Assembly (NCBI RefSeq): GCF_014493765.1
Contig: NZ_JACTVJ010000006.1
Coordinates: 1 to 64,000 of the forward strand
Length of the DNA: 64,000 nucleotides
DNA from: Streptomyces polyasparticus
GTDB lineage: Bacteria; Actinomycetota; Actinomycetes; Streptomycetales; Streptomycetaceae
Direction: 5' to 3'
Each line of letters begins with the position of its first letter. The first letter of the stretch is position 1. The position numbers and the translations under genes were made by a program. This document shows positions 41,402-49,284 of the stretch, in pieces. The notes under the pieces were generated by a model, which worked only from the letters and a program-made list of their open reading frames with translations, was not told where the DNA came from and searched no databases.

Positions 41402-43083
41402 TTGGCGGTCACCTTCTTGCCCTGCTGCAGCGCCTCCTGGAACTCGGTGCGCGCCTGCTCGCCGCCCTGCGCCAGGTAGTCCTTGACCAACTGGTCGTAC
41501 GCGGACATCGGCTTGCGGCCCGAGATGAGGTCCTTGAGGCCGTCCGACTTGAGGGTGAACAGGCTGCCGCTGCCCTTGGAGTCCCAGGTGGGCGACGAGT
41601 AACCGGCGTACTCCTTCGGAAGCATCAGCGGGATGATCTTCGAGTACGCCGCGTGGAGATGCCGCACACCCACCTCGGAGCTGGTGGAGAACAGGTCGGG
41701 GACGGCCGAGCCGAACAGCCTCCACGGCACGACCGTGTCCTGCGTGCCCTGCTTGGTGAGGACCGGGTTGCCCTTGGCGTCACGGGTGTGGTCGACGCCC
41801 TCGACGCCGTAGTTGATCAGTGTGTACTCCTCGCTGCCGAACGGGGCGGCGGCGAAGTCGGCGAGGGCGATGAGCTGCTTGACCCGCTTGTCGTCGGCCT
41901 TCTTGATGAACACGTACGACAGGGCGAGATTGTTGGGCCAGGCCACCGCCGAGGAGCCGATCGGTGTCATCGGCCGCGGGTCGAACTTCTTGTCCACGCC
42001 GGCCATCGCGTCCAAGTAGCCCGTGCTGGGCGTGAGATAGGCGGGCATGCCGTCGTAGACATAGGCGGCCTTGCCGTTCTTGAAGAAGCCGGTGTACTTC
42101 TCCTTCTGTGCGGCGGTCATCGCCAGTGAGCCGGGGTAGTAGCAGCCGGCCTTGTACAGCTCGCGGGCCGTCTCGACCGCCTTGCGGAACTCCTCGGTCT
42201 CCAGGTCCAGGGTGAACTTGCCGCTCGCCTGCTCCAGGCGCCAGTCGTACGGCGCACCGTAGGACATGGCCAGGAGATTGATGGCGGTGGCGCTGAGCGC
42301 GTACTGGTCCTTCTTGGGCCGGGTCAGATCCTTGCACAGCTCCACGAACGCCGCGACGTCGGTGAGATCGTCGAGCGATTCCACCCCGGCCTGGGCGTAC
42401 AGGTCATGGCGGTAGAAGCCCACGCCGCCCGAGCCCGCACGGGAGATCGGGATGCCGTACAGCCTGCCGCCGAAGATCCCGTCCTGCCAGGCGGCCTTCG
42501 TGATGGCGGCCAGGTTCGGGTAGGCGCTCACCTTGTCGCCGGCCAGGAACGGCGTGAGGTCGGCGCACTTGGCGGCCAGGAAGCCGGCCTTGTTGTCGGC
42601 GCCGCCGGTCTCCGGGTACATGAAGATGTCGGCGATGTTGTCGCCCGCGACCATCGTGGAGAACTTCGTCGGGTAGTCGTCGGCCGGCACGATGGTGATG
42701 TCGACCTGGGCGCCGAGCTTCTTCTCGATGGCCTGCCAGGCGGCGTTCTCGTCGCGTCCGGGCGGCGGCGGGGCGTACGTCTGGAGCGTGGCCTTCACCG
42801 TCTTGGCGCCCTTGAGCGGAGCGCCCTTCACCGACGCGGTGGGCTGTGCCGGGTAGGTGAAGTAGCCATTCGGCACGCCGGCCGCGGTGCCCGGCAGATC
42901 GGGCTTGAGGCCGATGTTGCGAGGCGTGGTCTTCGGCAGCAGCGCGGCGTCCTTCGCCCCGGCCTTGGCCTGGGTTCCGCCGTCGCCGCAGGCCGCGAGG
43001 AGCGGTGCGGCGGCGAGGCCGAGGCCTGCGCCCAGGCCCAGACGGAGCAGAGAGCGACGGTTGATCTCGGTGGAGCTCGACAC
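41398..43083 (-). CDS. sugar ABC transporter substrate-binding lipoprotein (LplA/YtcQ type)
   Basis: A 561-residue extracellular solute-binding protein of family 1. It starts with a twin-arginine lipoprotein signal: NRRSLLRLGLGAGLGLAA and lipobox LLAAC with Cys32. Body motifs: FYRHDLYAQAGVESLDDL, GKAAYVYDGMPAYL. It is large like LplA/YtcQ proteins, which bind oligosaccharides. The GTG at 43083 has AGGAG 8 nt upstream; an earlier open stretch is not coding. It lies 97 bp after the second permease gene. Confidence 0.9.
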   Translation of the reverse strand: MSSSTEINRRSLLRLGLGAGLGLAAAPLLAACGDGGTQAKAGAKDAALLPKTTPRNIGLKPDLPGTAAGVPNGYFTYPAQPTASVKGAPLKGAKTVKATLQTYAPPPPGRDENAAWQAIEKKLGAQVDITIVPADDYPTKFSTMVAGDNIADIFMYPETGGADNKAGFLAAKCADLTPFLAGDKVSAYPNLAAITKAAWQDGIFGGRLYGIPISRAGSGGVGFYRHDLYAQAGVESLDDLTDVAAFVELCKDLTRPKKDQYALSATAINLLAMSYGAPYDWRLEQASGKFTLDLETEEFRKAVETARELYKAGCYYPGSLAMTAAQKEKYTGFFKNGKAAYVYDGMPAYLTPSTGYLDAMAGVDKKFDPRPMTPIGSSAVAWPNNLALSYVFIKKADDKRVKQLIALADFAAAPFGSEEYTLINYGVEGVDHTRDAKGNPVLTKQGTQDTVVPWRLFGSAVPDLFSTSSEVGVRHLHAAYSKIIPLMLPKEYAGYSSPTWDSKGSGSLFTLKSDGLKDLISGRKPMSAYDQLVKDYLAQGGEQARTEFQEALQQGKKVTAK

Positions 43084-43180
43084 CTGAGGGTCTCCTAAGG
43101 ATGAGGAACGTGCCGGAGCGGGGGGAAGGGTGGAACGGCCGTGCGGAAGAGGCAGTTGGGGTCGGCGCGAGGCAGGGGCG

Positions 43181-44074
43181 TCAGCCCTTGACGGCGCCCG
43201 TGAGGACACCCTTGGTGAAGTAGCGCTGCAGGAAGGGATAGACGAGCAGGATCGGGATCACGGCGATGACCAGCACCGCCATCTGCACCGACTGCTGCGG
43301 TGCGAGCGCCTCGCCTGCGACGGCGCCGTCCATGGAGCGGCCCTGCAGCACGAAGGTGCGCAGCACCATCGGCAGCGGCCACTTCTCGGAGTCGTCGAGG
43401 TAGAGCAGTGCGTTGAAGAAGGCGTTCCAGTACGTGACGGCGTAGAACAGGCTGATCACGGCGATCACGGCTTTCGACAGCGGCAGGACGACGCGCAGCA
43501 GGACCCGGAAGTCGCCCGCGCCGTCCACCTTCGCCGCGTCGTACAACTCCTGCGGCAGGTTCATGAAGAAGGCCCGCAGGACGACCAGGTTGAAGGCGCT
43601 GACCAGGACCGGCGCCACCAGAGCCGCGAAGGTGTTGTACAGGCCCAGCTCCTTCACCAGAAGGAAGTTGGGGATGATGCCCGGGTTGAAGAGCATCGTG
43701 AACAGCGCGGCCATCAGGATGAACCGGGAGAACGGCACATCGCGGCGGGAGAGGCCGTAGGCCATGCCGATGGTGGCCAGCACGCTGGCGACGGTGCCGG
43801 TCACGGTGATGAGCAGGCTCACCATCAGAGCGCGCATCACCACACCGCCCTGGAAGACGGTGCGATACGCGTCCAGGGTGGGGTGATCCGGCCACAGGAC
43901 CAGACCGCTGCCCTTGAGGACATCCGTCTGACTGGCGAAGCTGGTGCCGATGACGGCGAGCAGCGGGTAGACGACGGCAGCCACCACCAGGGTGAGCGCC
44001 AGGCCCTTCAGCGCCTGGCCGGGGATGGTGGGCTTTTCCATCCAGGGCGGGCGAACCGATTCAGCTGTCGGCAC
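43181..44074 (-). CDS. carbohydrate ABC transporter permease (MalG/YtcP type)
   Basis: A 297-residue inner-membrane permease with six helices. The start GLALTLVVAAVVYPLLAVIGTSF, the central MAYGLSRRDVPF and the ATPase contact loop with AAKVDGAGDFRVLLRVVLPLSKAVI (EAA loop, described by its GAG-x10-LP pattern) identify a second permease of the MalFG kind. Only two permeases are present and no ABC ATPase gene lies nearby, as in many Streptomyces systems that share MsiK. The GTG start at 44074 overlaps the other permease by 14 bp. Confidence 0.92.
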   Translation of the reverse strand: MPTAESVRPPWMEKPTIPGQALKGLALTLVVAAVVYPLLAVIGTSFASQTDVLKGSGLVLWPDHPTLDAYRTVFQGGVVMRALMVSLLITVTGTVASVLATIGMAYGLSRRDVPFSRFILMAALFTMLFNPGIIPNFLLVKELGLYNTFAALVAPVLVSAFNLVVLRAFFMNLPQELYDAAKVDGAGDFRVLLRVVLPLSKAVIAVISLFYAVTYWNAFFNALLYLDDSEKWPLPMVLRTFVLQGRSMDGAVAGEALAPQQSVQMAVLVIAVIPILLVYPFLQRYFTKGVLTGAVKG

Positions 44075-45062
44075 GGCGGTAGATCCCTTCGTGACCGAGG
44101 CGATGGGCGAACTTGTTGGCGCCGAGCACCAGGGCTGTACCGACGAGGGCCTTGATCAGACCGACCGCGGAGGCCGTGCCCCACTGGCCGTCGCGGACGC
44201 CGTGGTAGTAGACGTAGGTGTCGAGGACCTCGCCGGCGTCCGGACCCACCGCGTCGCGCTGGAGCAGGATCTGCTCGAAGCCGACGGAGAGCACCATGCC
44301 GAGGTTGAGGATCAGCAGCAGGATGATCACCGGGACGATGCCGGGCAGCGTCACGTGCCACATCCGCCGCCAGGCCTTCGCGCCGTCGATGGCCGCCGCC
44401 TCGTAAAGGCCCCGGTCGATGGAGAGCAGGGCGGCGAGGATGATGATCGTGCCCCAGCCGGCGTCCTTCCAGAGCAGCTGCAAGGTGAGCAGCCAGGGGA
44501 ACGCTTCGGGGTCGGACGTCATGTCGTAGCGCGGCAGGCCCACCGAGTCGAGCAGATCCGGTACGACACCCGCGCCGCCCAGGATCTGCTGGAACAGCGA
44601 GACGATGATGACCCAGCCGATGAAGTGCGGCAGATAGACCACGCTCTGCACGAAGCGCCGGATCTTGCTGCTCAGCACGCTGTTGAGCAGCAGGGCGAGC
44701 GCGATTGGCAGCGGGAAGAAGAACACTAGTTGGATGCCCGCGATCAGCAGGGTGTTGCCGAGGGCCGACCAGAACTTCGGATCCTCGAAGATCGCGGCGA
44801 AGTTGTCGAGTCCGGTCCACGGGCTGTGCATGAAGCCGAGGTACGGCTCGTAGTCCTGGAAGGCGACCATGAAGCCGAACACCGGCACGTAGTGGAAGAC
44901 CAGGAAGTAGAGCAGGCCGGGCAGGGTGAGCAGCAGCATCACCTTGTCGCGTTTGACGCGCTGCCAGAGCGTGAGCCGCCGGCCCGGGATCCCCGGAGCG
45001 CGGGCGGGCGTGGACGCCTTGCCGGTTTCCACCGGCGGCCTCCTCGTTGCCGTATCGGTCAT
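44061..45062 (-). CDS. sugar ABC transporter permease (LplB type)
   Basis: A 333-residue permease with six helices, the first of the pair. LplB-type features: KVMLLLTLPGLLYFLVFHYVPVFG, SVVYLPHFIGWVII, and the contact loop with IDGAKAWRRMWHVTLPGI. It is the first gene of the operon, and its ATG at 45062 lies 8 nt after the -10 box, so it is probably leaderless. The second permease, binding protein, M1 peptidase and Gfo/Idh genes follow in the same direction. Confidence 0.93.
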   Translation of the reverse strand: MTDTATRRPPVETGKASTPARAPGIPGRRLTLWQRVKRDKVMLLLTLPGLLYFLVFHYVPVFGFMVAFQDYEPYLGFMHSPWTGLDNFAAIFEDPKFWSALGNTLLIAGIQLVFFFPLPIALALLLNSVLSSKIRRFVQSVVYLPHFIGWVIIVSLFQQILGGAGVVPDLLDSVGLPRYDMTSDPEAFPWLLTLQLLWKDAGWGTIIILAALLSIDRGLYEAAAIDGAKAWRRMWHVTLPGIVPVIILLLILNLGMVLSVGFEQILLQRDAVGPDAGEVLDTYVYYHGVRDGQWGTASAVGLIKALVGTALVLGANKFAHRLGHEGIYRRADS

Positions 45063-45070
45063 GGAGCGGG

Positions 45071-45100
45071 AACGTAGTAACCGCTTAACCCTGGCGTCAA
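45071..45100 (-). promoter_or_regulatory. ABC operon promoter with LacI-type operator
   Basis: On the minus strand TTGACG (45100-45095), an 18-nt spacer and TACGTT (45076-45071). The spacer end next to the -10 box is GTAACCGCTTAA on plus (45077-45088), close to GTANNCGNNTAC. Spacing and operator place are identical to the M60-1 promoter. Only 8 nt separate the -10 box from the ATG and no ribosome site fits, so the message is leaderless. Confidence 0.75.
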
Positions 45101-45194
45101 TACACCTGAAGAAACAAGCGAGTTACTTGCTGCCGCAGGCCACGCCAGAACCACGGAAAAGCGGGCATTCTTCCGGTGTTTTCGCTCGAACCGC

Positions 45195-45250
45195 TTGACG
45201 GCAAGGTCAAGTCCTCCCTAACTTCCAGACGTCCCGTAGTACACGCTTAC
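45195..45250 (+). promoter_or_regulatory. promoter and LacI-type operator of the hydroxyacid dehydrogenase gene
   Basis: TTGACG (45195-45200), 18-nt spacer, TAACTT (45219-45224), with a start near 45231. The operator GTACACGCTTAC (45239-45250) lies about 8-19 nt after the start and just before GGAGG (45256-45260). It is the exact reverse complement of the M60-1 operator. Confidence 0.75.
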
Positions 45251-45264
45251 TGTCCGGAGGCAGG

Positions 45265-46299
45265 GTGCGATCCACTGACGAGGAACCGGACAGGCCGCGA
45301 ACGTTGCTGGTGCTCGACCCCGAGTTGCTCGACGACGTCTTCCCGACGACCGTCCGGGCTCGCCTGGAAAGCGTCGCCGATCTCCAACTCCCGTACGGAG
45401 TAAGTGAGTTCGAGACGCCCGCGGCGCAGGAGGCGCTGGCCGCCAGTGAGGTGCTGCTCACCGGCTGGGGATGCCCGCCGATCGACGAGAAGGTGCTCGC
45501 CCGCGCGCCACGGCTGCGCGCGGTGATCCACGCGGCGGGCACGGTGAAGCCGTTTCTGTCGCCACAGGTGTACGACCGGGGGATCGCGGTGTCGTCTGCC
45601 GCGGCCGCGAACGCGGTCCCGGTCGCCGAGTTCACCCTGGCGGCGATCATCCTCGGCGCCAAGCGTGCCTTCCCGCTGTCCTCCCTTTACCGACAGCGGC
45701 GCACCAGGCGCACGGGCGGCGACCTGCGACACCACCACTGGCTGGGCACCAACGGGATCACGGTGGGCGTGGTCGGCGCCTCACGGATCGGCCGGAGAGT
45801 GATCGAACTGCTTCGGGTGCTGGACGTGACGGTGCTGCTGCACGACCCGTATCTCACACCGGCCGAGGCGGAGTTGCTGGGCGTGGAGGTGGTGGAGCTC
45901 GACGCGCTGATGGCGCGCAGCGACGCCGTCACCGTGCACGCGCCGGACACGCAGGAGACCCGGGGGCTGATCGACGCGCGCCGCCTCGCGCTCCTGCGTC
46001 CGGGTGCGCTCCTGGTCAACACCTCCCGCGGGCGTCTCGTCGACACCGGGGCGCTGACCCGGGAACTGGTGAGCGGACGGATCGACGCGGTACTCGACGT
46101 CACCGACCCGGAGCCGCTGCCGGCCGGACATCCGCTGTGGGGGCTGCCGAACGTGTTCCTCACCCCGCATCTGGCCGGCGCCCAGGGCAACGAGATCGGC
46201 CGGCTCGGCGCCCTCGCGGTCGACGAACTCGCCCGCTTCGCCCGCGGCGTACCGCTCAACCATCCCGTACACGCTGATGAGTTGGAGCGGATCGCATGA
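45265..46299 (+). CDS. D-2-hydroxyacid dehydrogenase family protein
   Basis: A 344-residue NAD-dependent dehydrogenase. The cofactor fold is VGVVGASRIGRRVIEL (about 165-180), followed by the catalytic-site pieces LLVNTSRGRLVDTGAL (Arg), VTDPEPLPAGHPLWGLPNV (Glu/Asp region) and LTPHLAGA (His). It is likely to oxidise or reduce a 2-hydroxyacid derived from the imported compound. The GTG start at 45265 has GGAGG 4 bp upstream. It is divergent from the ABC operon, carries its own LacI operator, and is followed by the LacI gene after 70 bp. Confidence 0.9.
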   Translation: MRSTDEEPDRPRTLLVLDPELLDDVFPTTVRARLESVADLQLPYGVSEFETPAAQEALAASEVLLTGWGCPPIDEKVLARAPRLRAVIHAAGTVKPFLSPQVYDRGIAVSSAAAANAVPVAEFTLAAIILGAKRAFPLSSLYRQRRTRRTGGDLRHHHWLGTNGITVGVVGASRIGRRVIELLRVLDVTVLLHDPYLTPAEAELLGVEVVELDALMARSDAVTVHAPDTQETRGLIDARRLALLRPGALLVNTSRGRLVDTGALTRELVSGRIDAVLDVTDPEPLPAGHPLWGLPNVFLTPHLAGAQGNEIGRLGALAVDELARFARGVPLNHPVHADELERIA

Positions 46300-46369
46300 G
46301 CGTCGACTGCTCGCCGCGAGCCGGCGGACACTGCAATACGATCGGCACCGGCACAGGTGAGGGCGGGGG

Positions 46370-47524
46370 ATGAGTCAGATGCGCGGGACTTCGGGGACGG
46401 ACGGGCAGCGCCGGGCCACGGTCACCGACGTGGCCAAGCTGGCGGGGGTTTCCACGGCGACCGTCTCACGGGTGCTCAACCGCAACTACCCGGTCGCCGG
46501 CGAGACACGCACCCGCGTCGAGGCGGCGATGGAGCAGCTCGGCTACGTCGTCAACGCCCATGCCCGCGCCCTGGCAGGGGCATCGGGCCGCACGGTCGGC
46601 ATCATCGTGCACGACGTGATCGACCCCTTCTACGCCTACATCGCCCGCGGAGTGGAGCAGCAGGCCGCGCAGGGCGGCCGCCTGTGCCTGGTGTGCTCCA
46701 CCCACGGCGACCCCAAGCGGGAGCTCGCGTACATCGACCTCATGCACGAGCGTCGCGCCGACGCGGTGATCGTGGTGGGCGGCGCCGTCGCCGACCGCAC
46801 GTATACCTCGGAGCTGACCCGTCGCGCCGCTCAACTGGACGCGGGAGGCTCGAAGTTGGTGCTGTGCGGGCGTCCGTCGCTCGGCGGCCGCGCGCCGACG
46901 GCCTCGGTGGAGTACGACAACGAGGGCGGCGCCTTCGCCATTACCGACCATCTGCTCACCCAGGGCCACGAACGCATCCTCTACCTGGGCGGCCCGCCGA
47001 ACCTGTCGACCACGCGCGACCGGCTCGCCGGGCACCGCCGGGCCCTTGAGCTGCGCGGTGTCACACCGGATCCGCGCCTGGAGCAGCCCGGAGCGTTCAG
47101 TCGGGCTTTCGGCTGGCGTCGGCTGACCGAACTCCTCAAGGAGAAGCTGGAGTTCACGGCTGTGTTCGCGGCCAACGACATCGTTGCGGCCGGCGCCCTG
47201 CAGGCGCTTGAGGAGGCGGGGGTACGGGTGCCCCAGGACGTTTCCCTCGTGGGCTACGACGATGTGCCGGTCGCGCAGGAGCTGCGGCCCCGGCTGACCA
47301 CCGTGCATGTCCCGCTGGAGGAGATGGGCCGCCAGGCCGTACGCCTCGCGGTGCCTCCGGAGGACGAGGACGACTGGCGTGAGCCGATGACAGGGACCCT
47401 GCGGCTCGGGACGCACATTGTCGTACGGGATTCGGTGGCGCCTCGGGGTGTACGGGATTCGGTGGCGCCCCGCAGTGCAAGGGGGCCGGCGGTGCCTCGT
47501 GCTCGGAAGGGGCGGCGGGCCTGA
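46370..47524 (+). CDS. LacI-family transcriptional regulator
   Basis: A 384-residue regulator. The helix-turn-helix and hinge are at about 17-60 (VTDVAKLAGVSTATVSRVLN at 18-37), followed by a periplasmic-binding-type sensor (VGIIVHDVIDPFYAYIARGVE, GHERILYLGG, DVSLVGYDDVPVAQELRPRLTTV). It probably represses the nearby operons through the GTANNCGNNTAC sites. A C-terminal tail repeats RDSVAPRG/RDSVAPRS. The ATG at 46370 has GGGCGGGG close upstream; the in-frame ATG at 46379 is possible. Ligand unknown. Confidence 0.93.
   Translation: MSQMRGTSGTDGQRRATVTDVAKLAGVSTATVSRVLNRNYPVAGETRTRVEAAMEQLGYVVNAHARALAGASGRTVGIIVHDVIDPFYAYIARGVEQQAAQGGRLCLVCSTHGDPKRELAYIDLMHERRADAVIVVGGAVADRTYTSELTRRAAQLDAGGSKLVLCGRPSLGGRAPTASVEYDNEGGAFAITDHLLTQGHERILYLGGPPNLSTTRDRLAGHRRALELRGVTPDPRLEQPGAFSRAFGWRRLTELLKEKLEFTAVFAANDIVAAGALQALEEAGVRVPQDVSLVGYDDVPVAQELRPRLTTVHVPLEEMGRQAVRLAVPPEDEDDWREPMTGTLRLGTHIVVRDSVAPRGVRDSVAPRSARGPAVPRARKGRRA
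47423..47469 (+). repeat. in-frame 27-bp tandem repeat in the LacI C-terminal tail
   Basis: GTACGGGATTCGGTGGCGCC occurs exactly at 47423-47442 and 47450-47469 (period 27, nine codons), giving two copies of VRDSVAPR. The tail looks like recently duplicated, non-conserved sequence beyond the LacI core. Confidence 0.8.
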
Positions 47525-47543
47525 TCCGCAGGGCAGGCCCTAG
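47517..47543 (+). terminator. hairpin at the LacI stop; right copy of the 27-bp direct repeat
   Basis: GGGCCTG (47517-47523) and CAGGCCC (47534-47540) pair across the stop codon (47522-47524), likely terminating the LacI transcript. The 27 bases match 38734-38760 at 23 of 27 positions. Confidence 0.5.
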
Positions 47544-47707
47544 GTGCCCGGACAGACCCCGCCCTCCTCGGGGGCCGAGCCCCATTCAGGCTATCGGCCA
47601 TCACTGACAACGCCGCTCTCTCCAGGCCTGGCGAGTCCGGAGACCGCCTTGCACCTGGAACTACGCGTCTAGGGCTACCGCACCGCATCCGGACCTCCTC
47701 GCAGACC

Positions 47708-47780
47708 TCCGGGCCCACCACACCCCTTCCGGGCCCACCACACCCCTTCCGGGCCCACCACACCCCTTCCGGGCCCACCC
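47708..47780 (+). repeat. 20-bp tandem repeat between LacI and the second M60 gene
   Basis: CCGGGCCCACCACACCCCTT-type unit repeats with a period of 20 from 47709 (starts near 47709, 47729, 47749, 47769), the last copy truncated. This fills part of a 420-bp gene-free gap (47525-47944); no gene is credible here. The putative operator follows it. Confidence 0.75.
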
Positions 47781-47798
47781 CCGGGCTCACCGCACGCC

Positions 47799-47816
47799 CT
47801 GACAGCAACCGCTTAC
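47799..47816 (+). promoter_or_regulatory. candidate LacI operator upstream of M60 gene 2
   Basis: GCAACCGCTTAC (47805-47816) differs by one base from GTANNCGNNTAC and shares ACCGCTTA with the ABC operator. CTGACA (47799-47804) sits directly before it as a possible -35 box, but I see no clear -10 box, so this site is weaker than the other three. It is about 130 bp before the M60-2 start. Confidence 0.45.
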
Positions 47817-47944
47817 CCCCTTCCCCCTCCACGCACCTCCCAGGTGGAAACCGCCCACCCACTCGCATCTCCCCGACGGCAACCACCTACCCCCACGCGC
47901 CCGCCCCGCCCGCTCCACCCCTCCCTAAGAGACCAGGAGTTCCC

Positions 47945-49279
47945 ATGCGCAACCTCGTCCTCAACCGCCGCACCGCACTCTCGGCGTTCGCAGGCGCAGG
48001 GGCCGCCACCCTGATCGGCGCCGGCGCCGGCACCTCCCGCGCCACCACACCGGCGAGCCTTCAGGTCAGCGCCTTCGCCGCCGCCGAGTCCGAGCGCACA
48101 CGCCTCGCCACCACCTTCCGCGGCAGCGACTTCATCCCGACCGGCCGCTACGCCCCGCCCGGCGTCGACCTCACCCTCACCGTCAGGCCGCTGGACGGTG
48201 TCCTGCCGACCCTGCACATCGGCACGTACGACAACCACCACGAGAGCGCCGCCCAGCGATCCCCGCGCAACTACCCCCTCACCACCGGCCTGAACACCGT
48301 CTCCGACCCGTACGGCGGCCCCGTCTACCTGCGCTTCGCCGGCGACGGCGAGCGCGCCCAGGTCACCTTCGGCGCAGGCAGCGAGCGGATGGCGGTCTTC
48401 GAGCTCGGCAAGACACCCGAGGGCGCCTTCCAGGACCAGCTGGACGCCCGGGCCTCCGCCCCGTGGGTCGAACTCGTCTCGCCGTACGCCATTGTCACCG
48501 TGACCCGCGAGGCGGCCCTCCTCCACCGCGACCAGGACCACGCCGAGTTGATGCGACTCGTCGAGCGGGTGATCGCCTCGCATGCCCAGGTGAGCGGCCT
48601 GGACGGCTCGCGCCCGCTGCACGCCCGCAAGGCCGGCCGGTACCACTTCATCGAGGTCACCAAGGTGCCCACCGGGGTCGGCGCCTACGCCACCCATCAC
48701 TTCAACGCCTTCCCCCGGGCCTATCTCGACCGCCTCCTCACCGTCGAGGGGCTGCGCGACCGGGGCTGGGGCTTCTATCACGAACTCGGGCATCTGCATC
48801 AGCAGTTCGCCTACCGGCCGGCCGGACTCACCGAGGTCACGGTGAACATCTACTCCCTTGAAGCCCAGCGCATCTTCGGCCAGACCTCCAACCTCCTCAC
48901 GGTCAGCCCCAGTACGGGTCTCAACTGGTTCCAGTCCGCTCTGCCCAAGCTGGGCGCGGACGGCGTGAACTTCGAACGGACCTTCAGCGCCTACGAGAAG
49001 CTCGTCTCGCTGCGTCAGCTGGAGCTGGCCTTCGGCACCGGGATCTGGCCGGAACTGCACCGGCTGATCCGCGTGGAGAACCCGCAGTCCGACTGGCAGA
49101 CCGGTGGCCATCTCCGCTACCGCGCCTTCGGTACGTACCTCAGCCGCGTCACGCGCCATGACCTGACGGACTTCCTGCTCCGCAAGTGGGGCTACCCCAT
49201 CGACTCCGAGGGCGTCGCGGAGATGGCGGCCCTCGGTCTGCCCACGCCGCCGGTCGACCCGAGCACCTTGACGGAGTAG
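47945..49279 (+). CDS. secreted M60-family (enhancin-like) metallopeptidase 2
   Basis: A 444-residue paralogue of the enzyme at 37241-38554. The Tat-like signal is LNRRTALSAFAGAGAATLIG (7-26). The zinc site is HELGHLHQQ (H279, E280, H283) followed by Glu297 in GLTEVTVN; the N-terminal beta-rich half also aligns with its twin (for example LTLTVRPLDGVLPTL against VTLAVSAPDGLVPKA). It should cut glycosylated proteins outside the cell. The ATG at 47945 has an AGGAG ribosome site. It is co-directional with the DUF2264 gene 5 bp downstream. Confidence 0.88.
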   Translation: MRNLVLNRRTALSAFAGAGAATLIGAGAGTSRATTPASLQVSAFAAAESERTRLATTFRGSDFIPTGRYAPPGVDLTLTVRPLDGVLPTLHIGTYDNHHESAAQRSPRNYPLTTGLNTVSDPYGGPVYLRFAGDGERAQVTFGAGSERMAVFELGKTPEGAFQDQLDARASAPWVELVSPYAIVTVTREAALLHRDQDHAELMRLVERVIASHAQVSGLDGSRPLHARKAGRYHFIEVTKVPTGVGAYATHHFNAFPRAYLDRLLTVEGLRDRGWGFYHELGHLHQQFAYRPAGLTEVTVNIYSLEAQRIFGQTSNLLTVSPSTGLNWFQSALPKLGADGVNFERTFSAYEKLVSLRQLELAFGTGIWPELHRLIRVENPQSDWQTGGHLRYRAFGTYLSRVTRHDLTDFLLRKWGYPIDSEGVAEMAALGLPTPPVDPSTLTE

Positions 49280-49284
49280 CAGCC

